A stretch of DNA of 64,000 bases from Tropicimonas sediminicola. Lineage in GTDB: Bacteria; Pseudomonadota; Alphaproteobacteria; Rhodobacterales; Rhodobacteraceae. Below, piece after piece: positions 43,585 through 51,324 of the stretch. Under the pieces are notes generated by a model that made no database searches, was not told the DNA's origin, and saw only the letters and a list, made by a program, of their open reading frames with translations. How positions within the stretch are numbered: the stretch's first letter is position 1; every line of letters begins with the position of its first letter. The stretch spans positions 558,001-622,000 of the forward strand of contig NZ_FZOY01000001.1 of the NCBI RefSeq assembly GCF_900188335.1, in the 5' to 3' direction. The translations under genes were made by a program, and so were the position numbers.

Positions 43585-46026
43585 ATGAGCCTGCCTTCTA
43601 CTGCACGTGTCGTCATCATCGGGGGCGGGGTCGTCGGTGTCTCGACGCTCTATCACCTCGCCCGGGCGGGCTGGACCGACTGCCTTCTGCTCGAAAAGAA
43701 CGAGCTCACCGCGGGTTCGACCTGGCACGCGGCGGGCAATTGCCCGAATTTCTCGGCCTCCTGGGCGGTGATGAACATGCAGCGCTATTCGCTGCAGCTC
43801 TACCGGGGCCTCGCAGAACTGGTCGACTACCCGATCAACTACCACGTCACCGGCGCCGTCCGGCTGGCCCATTCCGACGCCCGTATGCGCGAGTTCGAGC
43901 GCGTCGCCAGCATGGGGCGCCACCAGGGGCTGGAGATGAAGATCTGCACGCCCGAGGAGCTGCAGGCCTACCACCCGTTCATGGAGACCCACGACCTTGC
44001 CGGTGGTCTGTGGGACCCGCTGGACGGCGACATCGACCCCGCCCAGGTGACACAGGCGATGGCGAAAGGCGCGCGCGATCTCGGCGCGCGGATCGCACGG
44101 TTCACGCCGGTCACCGGGGTGCGCCGCGAGGGAGGCGAATGGATCGTCGAGACCGATCAGGGCGAGGTCCGTTGCGAGATCGTGGTCAATGCGGCGGGCT
44201 ACTACGCGCGGCGCGTGAGCGAGTGGTTCCTTCCCTACGGCGGGCGTCTGGCGCCGGCGGCGGTGATGTCCCACCAGTACTTCCTGACCGACGAGATCCC
44301 TGAGCTGGCAGCCTGGACGAAGGAAGCCGGCCGCAAGCTGCCGATCCTGCGCGACGTCGATACCTCCTACTACCTGCGGCAGGACAAGAACGGGCTTAAC
44401 CTTGGCCCCTACGAGCCCAACTGCAAGGCGCACTGGATCACCGAGGACGATCCCTTCCCAGAGGATTTCTCCTTCCAGCTCTATCCCGACGATCTCGACA
44501 GGCTGGAATGGCATATCGAGGACGCGATGGCGCGGGTGCCGATCCTTGGCACTCAGGGCGTGGCGCGCAACATCAACGGCCCCATCCCCTATGCGCCCGA
44601 CGGCCATCCGATGATCGGGCCGATGCCGGGTGTGCCGAACGCCTTCGAGGCGCATTCCTTCACGTTCGGTATTGCCCAGGGCGGGGGCGCCGGCAAGGTC
44701 GCGGCGGAATGGATCACCGAAGGCGCGACCGAGTGGGATATGTGGGCCTGCGACCCGCGCCGCTTCACCGATTACACCGACCGGGAGTTCTGCATCGACA
44801 AGGCCATGGAGGTCTATGGCCACGAATACGCGATGCATTTCCCCCGGCACAGCTGGCCGGCCGCACGCGACCGCAAGATGTCGCCGGTCGACGCGAGGGT
44901 GCGTTCCCTCGGTGGCCAGATGGGGAGCTACAACGGCTGGGAGCGTGCGAACTGGTTTGCGCAGCCGGGCGACGACACGTCGGAGGAAGCGACACAAAGC
45001 TGGCTCCGGGCCGGCCCTTGGGAGCCGCGCATCCGCGAGGAATGCGAGGCGGTGCGCGACGGCGTCGGGGTGCTCGACCTGCCCGGTTTCTCGCGCTTCT
45101 CGCTCGAAGGCACGGGCGCCGCGGACTGGCTGCGTAGTCGGATCGCCGGCGCACTTTGTCGTGTGGGCCGGATGACGCTGGCCTATTTCCCGGACGAGCG
45201 CGGCCGCATCCTGACCGAGATGTCGGTGCTGCGGCATGGTGAGGATGCCTTCACGCTGATCACCGCCGCCTCGGCCCAGTGGCACGATTTCGAACTCCTG
45301 AAGAAGCACCTGCCCGAAGGGCTGTCGCTGGTCGACCGGACGCGGGAGCTCTCCACGCTCATCGTCGCCGGCCCCAAATCCCGCGACCTGCTCGAGGGTA
45401 TCTCGACCGCGGACCTGAGCCTCGGCTGGCTGACCCACCAGCAGGCGGAGGTCGCGGGAAAGCCGGTGCTGATGGTGCGGGTGTCCTATGCCGGTGAACT
45501 CGGCTGGGAGGTCCACGCGTCCTTCGACGACATGCCGGCGATCTATGACGCCGTACTCGCCGGAGGGGCGAAACCTTTCGGGATGTTTGCGCTGGACGCG
45601 CTGCGGCTCGAAAAGGGCTACCGGACCTGGAAGGGCGATCTCTCCAGCGACTATTCCCTGCTCGAGGCCGGGCTCGACCGCTTCGTGAAGCTCGACAAGC
45701 CCGAGGACTTCCCGGGCAAGGCCGCGCTTCTCGCGGAAAGCCGGCGCGGCGTCGCCAAGCGGTTCGCCACGCTGGTCGTGGATGCCGGCGATTGCGACGC
45801 GCCCTACATGTCGTCGGTCTGGAGCGGCGACGAGATCGTCGGCGAGACGACCTCGGGCGGCTGGGGCTACCGTGTCAACGCCTCGATCGCGCTGGCGATG
45901 GTGCGGGCCGACAGGGCGGCGCCGGGAGCCGAGCTGGAGGTGGAGATCTTCGGCGAGCGGCGCAAGGCGGTTGTGCAGCCCGAAGGGCCGCTCTGGGATC
46001 CGGAGAACCTGCGCCTGCGGGCCTGA
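43585..46026 (+). CDS. Dimethylglycine/sarcosine dehydrogenase-like FAD and GcvT-domain protein
   Basis: An 813-residue two-part enzyme. Residues 1-390 are a DAO-type flavoprotein domain with IIGGGVVGVS (11-20) and GSTWHAAG, in which His48 matches the covalently flavinylated His of dimethylglycine dehydrogenase. Residues about 430-813 are a GcvT-like tetrahydrofolate-binding domain (LPGFSRFSLEGTGAADWL, YAGELGWEVH, LRLEKGYRTWKGDL). It would demethylate an N-methylated amine, passing the methyl group to folate. No signal peptide. It is flanked by gaps on both sides, so it is probably a single-gene unit, and it need not belong to the sulfosugar island that follows. Confidence 0.9.
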   Translation: MSLPSTARVVIIGGGVVGVSTLYHLARAGWTDCLLLEKNELTAGSTWHAAGNCPNFSASWAVMNMQRYSLQLYRGLAELVDYPINYHVTGAVRLAHSDARMREFERVASMGRHQGLEMKICTPEELQAYHPFMETHDLAGGLWDPLDGDIDPAQVTQAMAKGARDLGARIARFTPVTGVRREGGEWIVETDQGEVRCEIVVNAAGYYARRVSEWFLPYGGRLAPAAVMSHQYFLTDEIPELAAWTKEAGRKLPILRDVDTSYYLRQDKNGLNLGPYEPNCKAHWITEDDPFPEDFSFQLYPDDLDRLEWHIEDAMARVPILGTQGVARNINGPIPYAPDGHPMIGPMPGVPNAFEAHSFTFGIAQGGGAGKVAAEWITEGATEWDMWACDPRRFTDYTDREFCIDKAMEVYGHEYAMHFPRHSWPAARDRKMSPVDARVRSLGGQMGSYNGWERANWFAQPGDDTSEEATQSWLRAGPWEPRIREECEAVRDGVGVLDLPGFSRFSLEGTGAADWLRSRIAGALCRVGRMTLAYFPDERGRILTEMSVLRHGEDAFTLITAASAQWHDFELLKKHLPEGLSLVDRTRELSTLIVAGPKSRDLLEGISTADLSLGWLTHQQAEVAGKPVLMVRVSYAGELGWEVHASFDDMPAIYDAVLAGGAKPFGMFALDALRLEKGYRTWKGDLSSDYSLLEAGLDRFVKLDKPEDFPGKAALLAESRRGVAKRFATLVVDAGDCDAPYMSSVWSGDEIVGETTSGGWGYRVNASIALAMVRADRAAPGAELEVEIFGERRKAVVQPEGPLWDPENLRLRA

Positions 46027-46105
46027 CGGCGGCAGCGGCGAGACGGTCTCCGACCTCCGTCGCGGTGCCTGTCGCGTCGGGCGTGAAGAACACCATTTCC
46101 CTTGG

Positions 46106-46133
46106 CTTTCGTTTTGTGCTCAATTCGAAAGTG
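46106..46133. promoter_or_regulatory. Candidate DeoR operator upstream of regulator gene
   Basis: CTTTCG (46106-46111), 14 bases, CGAAAG (46126-46131), about 20 bases ahead of the DeoR start. It includes ATTCGAAAGTG (46123-46133), an 11-base string that recurs exactly at 47002-47012 before the TRAP operon. Fits an autoregulated DeoR repressor. Confidence 0.55.
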
Positions 46134-46153
46134 TTTCGGCGCAGGGGGAAGGG

Positions 46154-46927
46154 ATGAAGGCCGTTCGCGCATCGACAAAGCGTCAGCAGGCGATCCTGCG
46201 CCATTTGCGCCAGAATGGGCGGGCGATGGTGGAGGAGCTTGCGGCCCTGTTTGACACCACCCCGCAGACCATCCGGAAGGATCTCAACACGCTGGCCGAT
46301 ACCGGCCGGGTGATGCGGTTTCACGGCGGCGCGGCGCTTCTCGCGGGGACGGAATACACCGATTACGAGCTGCGCAAGCAGATCGCCCGCGAGCAGAAGG
46401 AACGAATCGGGCGCGCCACCGCCGCACTGGTGCCCAACAACACCGCGGTCATCATCAATTCCGGCACCACCACGGCCGAGGCCGCGATGCGGCTGGGGCA
46501 GCACGTCGGCCTGAGGGTCGTGACCGACAACGTTGCATTGGCCAACGAAATAAGGCGCTTTCCCGGCATCGAGGTTATGGTTCCCGGAGGGGTGATCCGT
46601 GGCTCCGACGGCACCGTGCTCGGCGAGACAGCGGTGGAATTCATCCGCCAGTTCCGGGCCGACATCGCCATCGTGGGCTGTGCGGCCATCGCCCCGGACG
46701 GCGCGTTGCTCGATTACGACCTGCGCGAGGCGGCAGTGGCGCGGGCTATCCTGGCGGCGTCGAGGCACGCGATACTTGCGGCCGATTCCTCCAAGTTTCG
46801 ACGCATGGCGCCGGTCTGCATCGGGCACCTTCGCCAGATGCGCACGCTGGTGACCGACGCGGGCTGTCCGCAGGAGTTGCGCGCGCTCTGCCGCGAAAAC
46901 GGCGTGGGCTTGACGCTGGCCGGGTGA
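46154..46927 (+). CDS. DeoR-family transcriptional regulator, probable sulfosugar regulator
   Basis: A 257-residue DeoR protein: N-terminal helix-turn-helix (AMVEELAALFDTTPQTIRKDL, residues about 24-44) and a DeoRC sugar-phosphate sensor domain (NNTAVIINSGTTTAEAA, VTDNVALANE, GCAAIAPDGALLDYD). DeoR sensors respond to phosphorylated sugars. E. coli's sulfoquinovose operon is also controlled by a DeoR protein (CsqR/YihW). It stands first in the 18-kb sulfosugar island. A shared motif lies in front of it and the next gene. The ATG at 46154 follows GGGGGAAGGG. Confidence 0.92.
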   Translation: MKAVRASTKRQQAILRHLRQNGRAMVEELAALFDTTPQTIRKDLNTLADTGRVMRFHGGAALLAGTEYTDYELRKQIAREQKERIGRATAALVPNNTAVIINSGTTTAEAAMRLGQHVGLRVVTDNVALANEIRRFPGIEVMVPGGVIRGSDGTVLGETAVEFIRQFRADIAIVGCAAIAPDGALLDYDLREAAVARAILAASRHAILAADSSKFRRMAPVCIGHLRQMRTLVTDAGCPQELRALCRENGVGLTLAG

Positions 46928-47001
46928 TCGGGCCCAAAAGCGCCATGCCGGCCTGTCGACGACGCTTGACAGGATGGTTCGTATGGCGCAGCGTTCGATC
47001 C

Positions 47002-47012
47002 ATTCGAAAGTG
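47002..47012. promoter_or_regulatory. Repeat of DeoR-gene promoter motif before TRAP operon
   Basis: ATTCGAAAGTG, identical to 46123-46133, in the 141-base gap before the TRAP small permease (start 47069). Its flank GTTCGATCC adds a second TTCGA. Likely the operator through which the DeoR protein controls the transporter and catabolic genes. Confidence 0.5.
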
Positions 47013-47068
47013 GAAACGCGCCTCCATGTGGGCGCCGCCACTGCCGAATGCCGGGGAGGAGGAACCCG

Positions 47069-47653
47069 ATGCTGGCAATTCTGGGCCCGCTGAGCTGGGT
47101 CAATACGCACGTGCTGCGACTCGGGCGCAGTCTCGGTTGGATCGCGCTCGCCATCATGGTCGTGGTGATCCTGCTGCAGGTCTTCTTCCGCTACGTTCTC
47201 AACAACGCGCTGGCCTGGCCGGACGAGGCGGCACGCTTCCTGATGCTCTGGATGACCGGGCTGATGGCGCCTTCGGCCTACCGCTGGGGCGGCTTCGTGG
47301 CCATCGACATGCTGCCGCTGGCGCTGCCGCGGGCGGCCGGGCAGATGCTCATGCTGGTGATCCTCGTGCTCTCGCTTCTGGTGCTGCTGGTCGGCGTGAA
47401 GCACGGCTACCAGCACACCTTCGGCTTCGGCGGCCGGTTCGACAGCTCCTCGCTGCGGATCCCGCTGGACTGGGCCGGGCTGGAGACGGTGAAGCTCAAG
47501 CTGAAGTACATGTATGCTTCGCTCTTCGTCTGCATGATCCTGCTGATCTCGGTGAACATCGAGCTGATCCTGCGCAGCGTGGTCCTGCTCTTCGATCCCG
47601 ATGCCGAGCTGCCGCACGATGATGCGCCGGCCATCCTGCAGGCGGCCGACTGA
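47069..47653 (+). CDS. TRAP transporter small permease, DctQ family
   Basis: A 194-residue DctQ-type membrane protein: helix with VILLQVFFRYVLNNALAWPDEAARFLMLWMTGLM, a GGFVAIDMLP loop, then two further helices with an inserted loop (HTFGFGGRFDSSSLRIPLDWAG) that makes it longer than the 159-residue DctQ in this window. It starts at 47069 behind a GGGGAGGAGG ribosome site. Gene order here is Q-M-P, unlike P-Q-M in the first TRAP set. Confidence 0.9.
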   Translation: MLAILGPLSWVNTHVLRLGRSLGWIALAIMVVVILLQVFFRYVLNNALAWPDEAARFLMLWMTGLMAPSAYRWGGFVAIDMLPLALPRAAGQMLMLVILVLSLLVLLVGVKHGYQHTFGFGGRFDSSSLRIPLDWAGLETVKLKLKYMYASLFVCMILLISVNIELILRSVVLLFDPDAELPHDDAPAILQAAD

Positions 47654-49149
47654 TGCTGGCGTGGTTCCTCCCCGTTTTCCTGGTCTTCCTGATGATCGGG
47701 ATGCCCGTGTTCTTCGCGCTGCTGCTGGCGCCGGGGCTGCTCTTGCAGATCAACGGGCAGGAGCGCGACATCGCGCTGCTCTACCGCAACCTCTACAACG
47801 GGATGGACAGCTTCCCGCTGATGGCGCTGCCGTTCTTCGTGCTCGCAGGCGAGCTGATGAACAAGGGCGGCATCACCACCCGGCTCGTCGAGTTCAGCCA
47901 GGCCCTGATGGGCCACCTGCGCGGCGGGCTCGCGCATGTGAACATCCTCAGTTCCATCCTCTTCGCCGGCCTTTCCGGCTCGGCCGTCGCGGATACTTCC
48001 GCGCTCGGCTCCACGCTGATCCCGGCGATGGAGCGGAACGGCTATTCGCGCAGGTTCGCAGCCGCCGTCACCGCGGCGTCCTCGGTCATCGGGCCGATCA
48101 TCCCGCCCTCGGGCATCATGATCATCTATGCCTATGTCATGGGCGAGAGCGTTGCCGCGCTGTTTCTTGCGGGCATCGTGCCCGGCGTCCTCGTCGGGAT
48201 CGGCCTGATGCTGGTGGTGCGCCTGATGGCGGACAAGTACGACCTCCCCAAGGCGGAGCGCATCGTGACGCCGGGCCAGGAGATCTCCCGGCTGGAAAGC
48301 GGCGTCGCCTTCGTGCTGCTGCGGCTGAACCTGGCGGGGCTTCTTGCCGGGATCTTCGCGCTGATCGCGACCTCGCTCGCGACGGTGGGCATCCCGGTGT
48401 CGGTCAACGGCTGGCTGGTCTTCCTCGTCTTCCTCCCGATCGCCCACCTGCTGCTGATGCGCCTGCGCCGGAACGTGTCGCAGGATTTCCGGATCATCTG
48501 CAAGAAGGCGGTGGCGCCGCTGCAGACGCCGATCATCATCCTCGGCGGAATCCTGATCGGCATCTTCACCCCGACCGAGGCCTCGGCCATCGCAGTCGCC
48601 TATGCGCTGATCATCGCTTTCTTCGTGCTGCGCAGCATGACGCTCCGCGATCTGCCGGCGACGATCACCAAGGCGGCGCTGTCCTCCGCGACGGTGCTGC
48701 TCATCGTCGGTGCCGCGGTGTCGTTCAAGACGGTGGTCTCGCTCAGCCACGCGCCCGAGCACATGGCCAGCTTCATCCTGGGCCTGTCCGAGAACCCGTT
48801 GATCCTGCTGTTCCTGATCAACATTCTGCTGTTCATCGTCGGCATGTTCCTCGACGCGGGGCCGGCCATCATCATCCTCGGTCCGATCCTCGGCCCGATC
48901 TTCACCGAGCTCGGCGTGCACCCGGTGCATTTCGCCATCATCATGTCGGTGAACCTGACCGTGGGCCTCGCGACGCCGCCGATGGGGCTGGTGCTCTTCG
49001 TGGCCTCGGCCGTCTCGGGCGAGAAGGTCGAGAGCATCGCGAAGGCGATCCTGCCATTCCTGGCGGTCGAAGTGATCGTGATCTTCCTGATCACCTATTT
49101 CCCCGCCATTTCCATGACGATCCCCCGGCTGACGGGATTCGTGCAATGA
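47653..49149 (+). CDS. TRAP transporter large permease, DctM family
   Basis: A 498-residue DctM subunit with the motifs LYNGMDSFPLMALPFFVLAGELMNKGG, LSGSAVADTSALGSTLIPAM and IIPPSGIMIIYAYVMGES. It is longer than the usual 425-440 because of an insertion around residues 220-270 with two additional hydrophobic stretches, a known long-DctM variant. It overlaps the DctQ stop (TGATG). By position it is the membrane channel for import of sulfoquinovose, its glycosides or a related sulfonate; that substrate is inferred only from the neighbours. Confidence 0.92.
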   Translation: MLAWFLPVFLVFLMIGMPVFFALLLAPGLLLQINGQERDIALLYRNLYNGMDSFPLMALPFFVLAGELMNKGGITTRLVEFSQALMGHLRGGLAHVNILSSILFAGLSGSAVADTSALGSTLIPAMERNGYSRRFAAAVTAASSVIGPIIPPSGIMIIYAYVMGESVAALFLAGIVPGVLVGIGLMLVVRLMADKYDLPKAERIVTPGQEISRLESGVAFVLLRLNLAGLLAGIFALIATSLATVGIPVSVNGWLVFLVFLPIAHLLLMRLRRNVSQDFRIICKKAVAPLQTPIIILGGILIGIFTPTEASAIAVAYALIIAFFVLRSMTLRDLPATITKAALSSATVLLIVGAAVSFKTVVSLSHAPEHMASFILGLSENPLILLFLINILLFIVGMFLDAGPAIIILGPILGPIFTELGVHPVHFAIIMSVNLTVGLATPPMGLVLFVASAVSGEKVESIAKAILPFLAVEVIVIFLITYFPAISMTIPRLTGFVQ

Positions 49150-49178
49150 TCGAAGAAGTGCTTGAAAGGGAGGAAAGC

Positions 49179-50237
49179 ATGTTCCGAACATCCATAAGGA
49201 CCCTCGCGGCCGCGGCCATCCTGGCCGGGTCGACCGTCGCGGCGACCGCGGCGGACTACACGCTGCGGGCGACCGCGAACTCGAACGAGAACGACGAGGA
49301 TTACGACGGCCTCGTGGTCTTCAAGAACTACGTCGAAAGCGCCTCCAACGGGGCCATCGAGGTCGAGCTGTTCATCGGCACCCAGCTCTGCGGCAACGGT
49401 GCGGAGTGCCTGCAGGGCGTGGCCGACGGCTCGATCGACATCTACATCTCGACCTCGGGCGGCGCTGCCGGGATCTTCCCCTACGTTCAGGTGCTCGACC
49501 TTCCCTACCTGATGACCTCGGACCGGATCGCCGAGGCCGTGTTGCAGGGCGATTTCACCCGCAAGATGCGCGAGATGGCATTGGCCGACAGCGACAACAC
49601 GATCCGGCTCATGACCATCGGCAACACCGGCGGCTGGCGCAACTTCGCCAATACCCAGCGGCGGGTGCAGGGCCCCGATGACCTCGCCGGGCTCAAGATC
49701 CGCACCGTGGTCGCCGACCTGCCGCAGGAGCTTGTGCGCGCGCTCGGCGCGTCGCCGACGCCGATCCCGTGGCCGGAGCTCTTCACCTCGCTGCAGACCG
49801 GGGTGGTGGAAGGCTCCAAGAACGGCATCACCGACATTATGGGCATGAAGTTCCCCGATGCCGGCCTGCAGTACATGACCCTCGATGGCCACGCCTACAT
49901 GGGCGCGCTCTGGTGGATGAACAACGCCAAGTTCATGGAGATGCCCGACGAGCTCAAGATGGTCGTGAACGACGGCTTCTACGCGCTCCAGCAGGCCACC
50001 TTCGCCTCGCCCAAGCGCAAGTCGATCCAGGCCTACGAGGATTTCGTGGCCGGGGGCGGCGATCTCTACGTGCCGACGCCCGAGGAGAAGGCCGCGTTCA
50101 AGGAGGCCGCCGCGCCGGTCTACGACTGGTTCAAGGCCAATGTCGACGGCGGCGAGGAGATCTTCACCGCGCTCACCGAGGCCGTGGCCGAGGTCGAGGC
50201 GGAGATCGCCGAAGCCAATGCGATGGACCTGAAGTAA
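49179..50237 (+). CDS. TRAP transporter solute-binding protein, DctP family
   Basis: A 352-residue periplasmic DctP protein with a signal peptide (MFRTSIRTLAAAAILAGS..., cleavage near ATAA, residue 25). Features include SNGAIEVELFIGTQLCGNGAECLQG, with a cysteine pair (CGNGAEC) that could form a disulfide, LAGLKIRTV with the ligand-pocket Arg, and PWPELFTSLQTGVVEG. The pocket Arg normally binds a carboxylate and could accept a sulfonate. The start at 49179 has an AGGGAGGAA site; an in-frame upstream ATG at 49146 overlapping the DctM stop is less likely because it precedes the signal peptide. Confidence 0.92.
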   Translation: MFRTSIRTLAAAAILAGSTVAATAADYTLRATANSNENDEDYDGLVVFKNYVESASNGAIEVELFIGTQLCGNGAECLQGVADGSIDIYISTSGGAAGIFPYVQVLDLPYLMTSDRIAEAVLQGDFTRKMREMALADSDNTIRLMTIGNTGGWRNFANTQRRVQGPDDLAGLKIRTVVADLPQELVRALGASPTPIPWPELFTSLQTGVVEGSKNGITDIMGMKFPDAGLQYMTLDGHAYMGALWWMNNAKFMEMPDELKMVVNDGFYALQQATFASPKRKSIQAYEDFVAGGGDLYVPTPEEKAAFKEAAAPVYDWFKANVDGGEEIFTALTEAVAEVEAEIAEANAMDLK

Positions 50238-50248
50238 CACGCCACGGT

Positions 50249-50275
50249 CCCGGAGCCCCGCCGTGGGGCTCCGGG
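50249..50275 (+). terminator. GC-rich stem-loop after TRAP binding-protein gene
   Basis: Perfect 11-bp inverted repeat CCCGGAGCCCC (50249-50259) / GGGGCTCCGGG (50265-50275), five-base loop, 11 bases after the dctP stop. No T-run. Separates transporter genes from catabolic genes in the same direction. Confidence 0.72.
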
Positions 50276-50338
50276 CATAGCCGGCCCTTCCCTCGGCGGG
50301 ACAGGCCAGAACCGACCCTCATCGAGCAGGACCAAGGC

Positions 50339-50443
50339 ATGTCCTATCCCCTTGCGCGCCAACGTCTCCGGGCAGCGCCCCGGTTGCGGCCGGGCATCGT
50401 GTTGCCACGGACGGGCGGCCACGGCCGGAAGGCGGCGGCATGA
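50339..50443 (+). CDS. Possible 34-residue Arg-rich leader ORF
   Basis: A short open frame (MSYPLARQRLRAAPRLRP...) whose stop overlaps the kinase ATG as ATGA, giving potential translational coupling. It is Arg/Pro/Ala-rich and resembles no family I know. The only nearby ribosome-site candidate is CAAGG. It may be chance; the kinase's own ribosome site (CGGAAGGCGG) lies inside it. Confidence 0.22.
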   Translation: MSYPLARQRLRAAPRLRPGIVLPRTGGHGRKAAA

Positions 50444-51324
50444 CCGAGGTTCTCGTGCTCGGGATGGCGGTGGTGGATTTCGTGCTCTCGATGGAGCGCT
50501 TTCCGACCGCGGCCGCCAAGTACCGCGCGGACTCGGCCGAGATCGTGGGCGGGGGCGTGGCGGCCAATGCCGCGGTGGCGATCGCCCGGCTCGGCGGCCA
50601 GGCGACGCTGGCGACGCGGGTCGGGGACGATCCGCTGGCCGACCTGGTGCTGGGAGAGCTGGCCGGGGAGGGCGTTTGCATCGACCACGTGCATCGCGCG
50701 GCGGGCGGTCGCTCCTCCTTCTCCTCGATCTATATCGACGCCGCAGGCGAGCGGCAGATCATGAATTTCCGTGGTTCCGGGCTGACCGAAACGACCGACT
50801 GGATCGCGGCCGCGCCTCGGGCGCAGGCGGTGCTGGTGGACACGCGATGGACGGCCGGCGCGGCGGCGGCACTGGCCTCCGCCCGTGCATGGCGCGTGCC
50901 GGGCATCGTCGACGGCGAGGCGCCGATCGATCTCGCGCTGCTGGAGGCTGCGAGCCACGTTGCGCTGTCCCGGCCGGGACTGGCCTCGCTCGAACCCGGC
51001 GAGGATGCGGCCACGGCGCTGGCCCGTCTGGCCGCGCGAATCCCGGGCTGGGCCTGCGTGACGGACGGCGAGAACGGTGTCTGGTGGACCGAGGGCGCGG
51101 AAATCCGGCATCTCCCGGCGTTCCGTGTGGCGGTGAAGGACACGCTCGGCGCGGGCGATGTCTGGCACGGCGCCTTCGCCCTGGCGCTCGCCGAGGGGCA
51201 GGGGGAGCCGGAGGCGATCCGTTTCGCCAGCGCGGCCGCCGCCCTCAAATGCATGACCTTTGGTGGCCGCTCGGGATCGCCCGACCGCGCTGCCGTGATG
51301 ACCTTCCTCAAGGAGACGGGATGA
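50440..51324 (+). CDS. PfkB-family sugar kinase, probable 6-deoxy-6-sulfofructose kinase (YihV-like)
   Basis: A 294-residue ribokinase-family enzyme: GGGVAANAAVAIARLGG (37-53), RVGDD, and catalytic Asp240 in DTLGAGDVWHG. It resembles E. coli YihV through most of its length (LVDTRW versus LADVRW, SRPGLASL versus SEPGLARL). Lys27, Asn109 and Arg136 fall where, as I recall, YihV contacts the sulfonate. It should phosphorylate sulfofructose at O1. The next gene is an aldolase of the YihT/LacD type and shares an ATGA overlap. A tagatose-6-phosphate kinase role is the alternative but does not explain the downstream sulfonate genes. Confidence 0.8.
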   Translation: MTEVLVLGMAVVDFVLSMERFPTAAAKYRADSAEIVGGGVAANAAVAIARLGGQATLATRVGDDPLADLVLGELAGEGVCIDHVHRAAGGRSSFSSIYIDAAGERQIMNFRGSGLTETTDWIAAAPRAQAVLVDTRWTAGAAAALASARAWRVPGIVDGEAPIDLALLEAASHVALSRPGLASLEPGEDAATALARLAARIPGWACVTDGENGVWWTEGAEIRHLPAFRVAVKDTLGAGDVWHGAFALALAEGQGEPEAIRFASAAAALKCMTFGGRSGSPDRAAVMTFLKETG

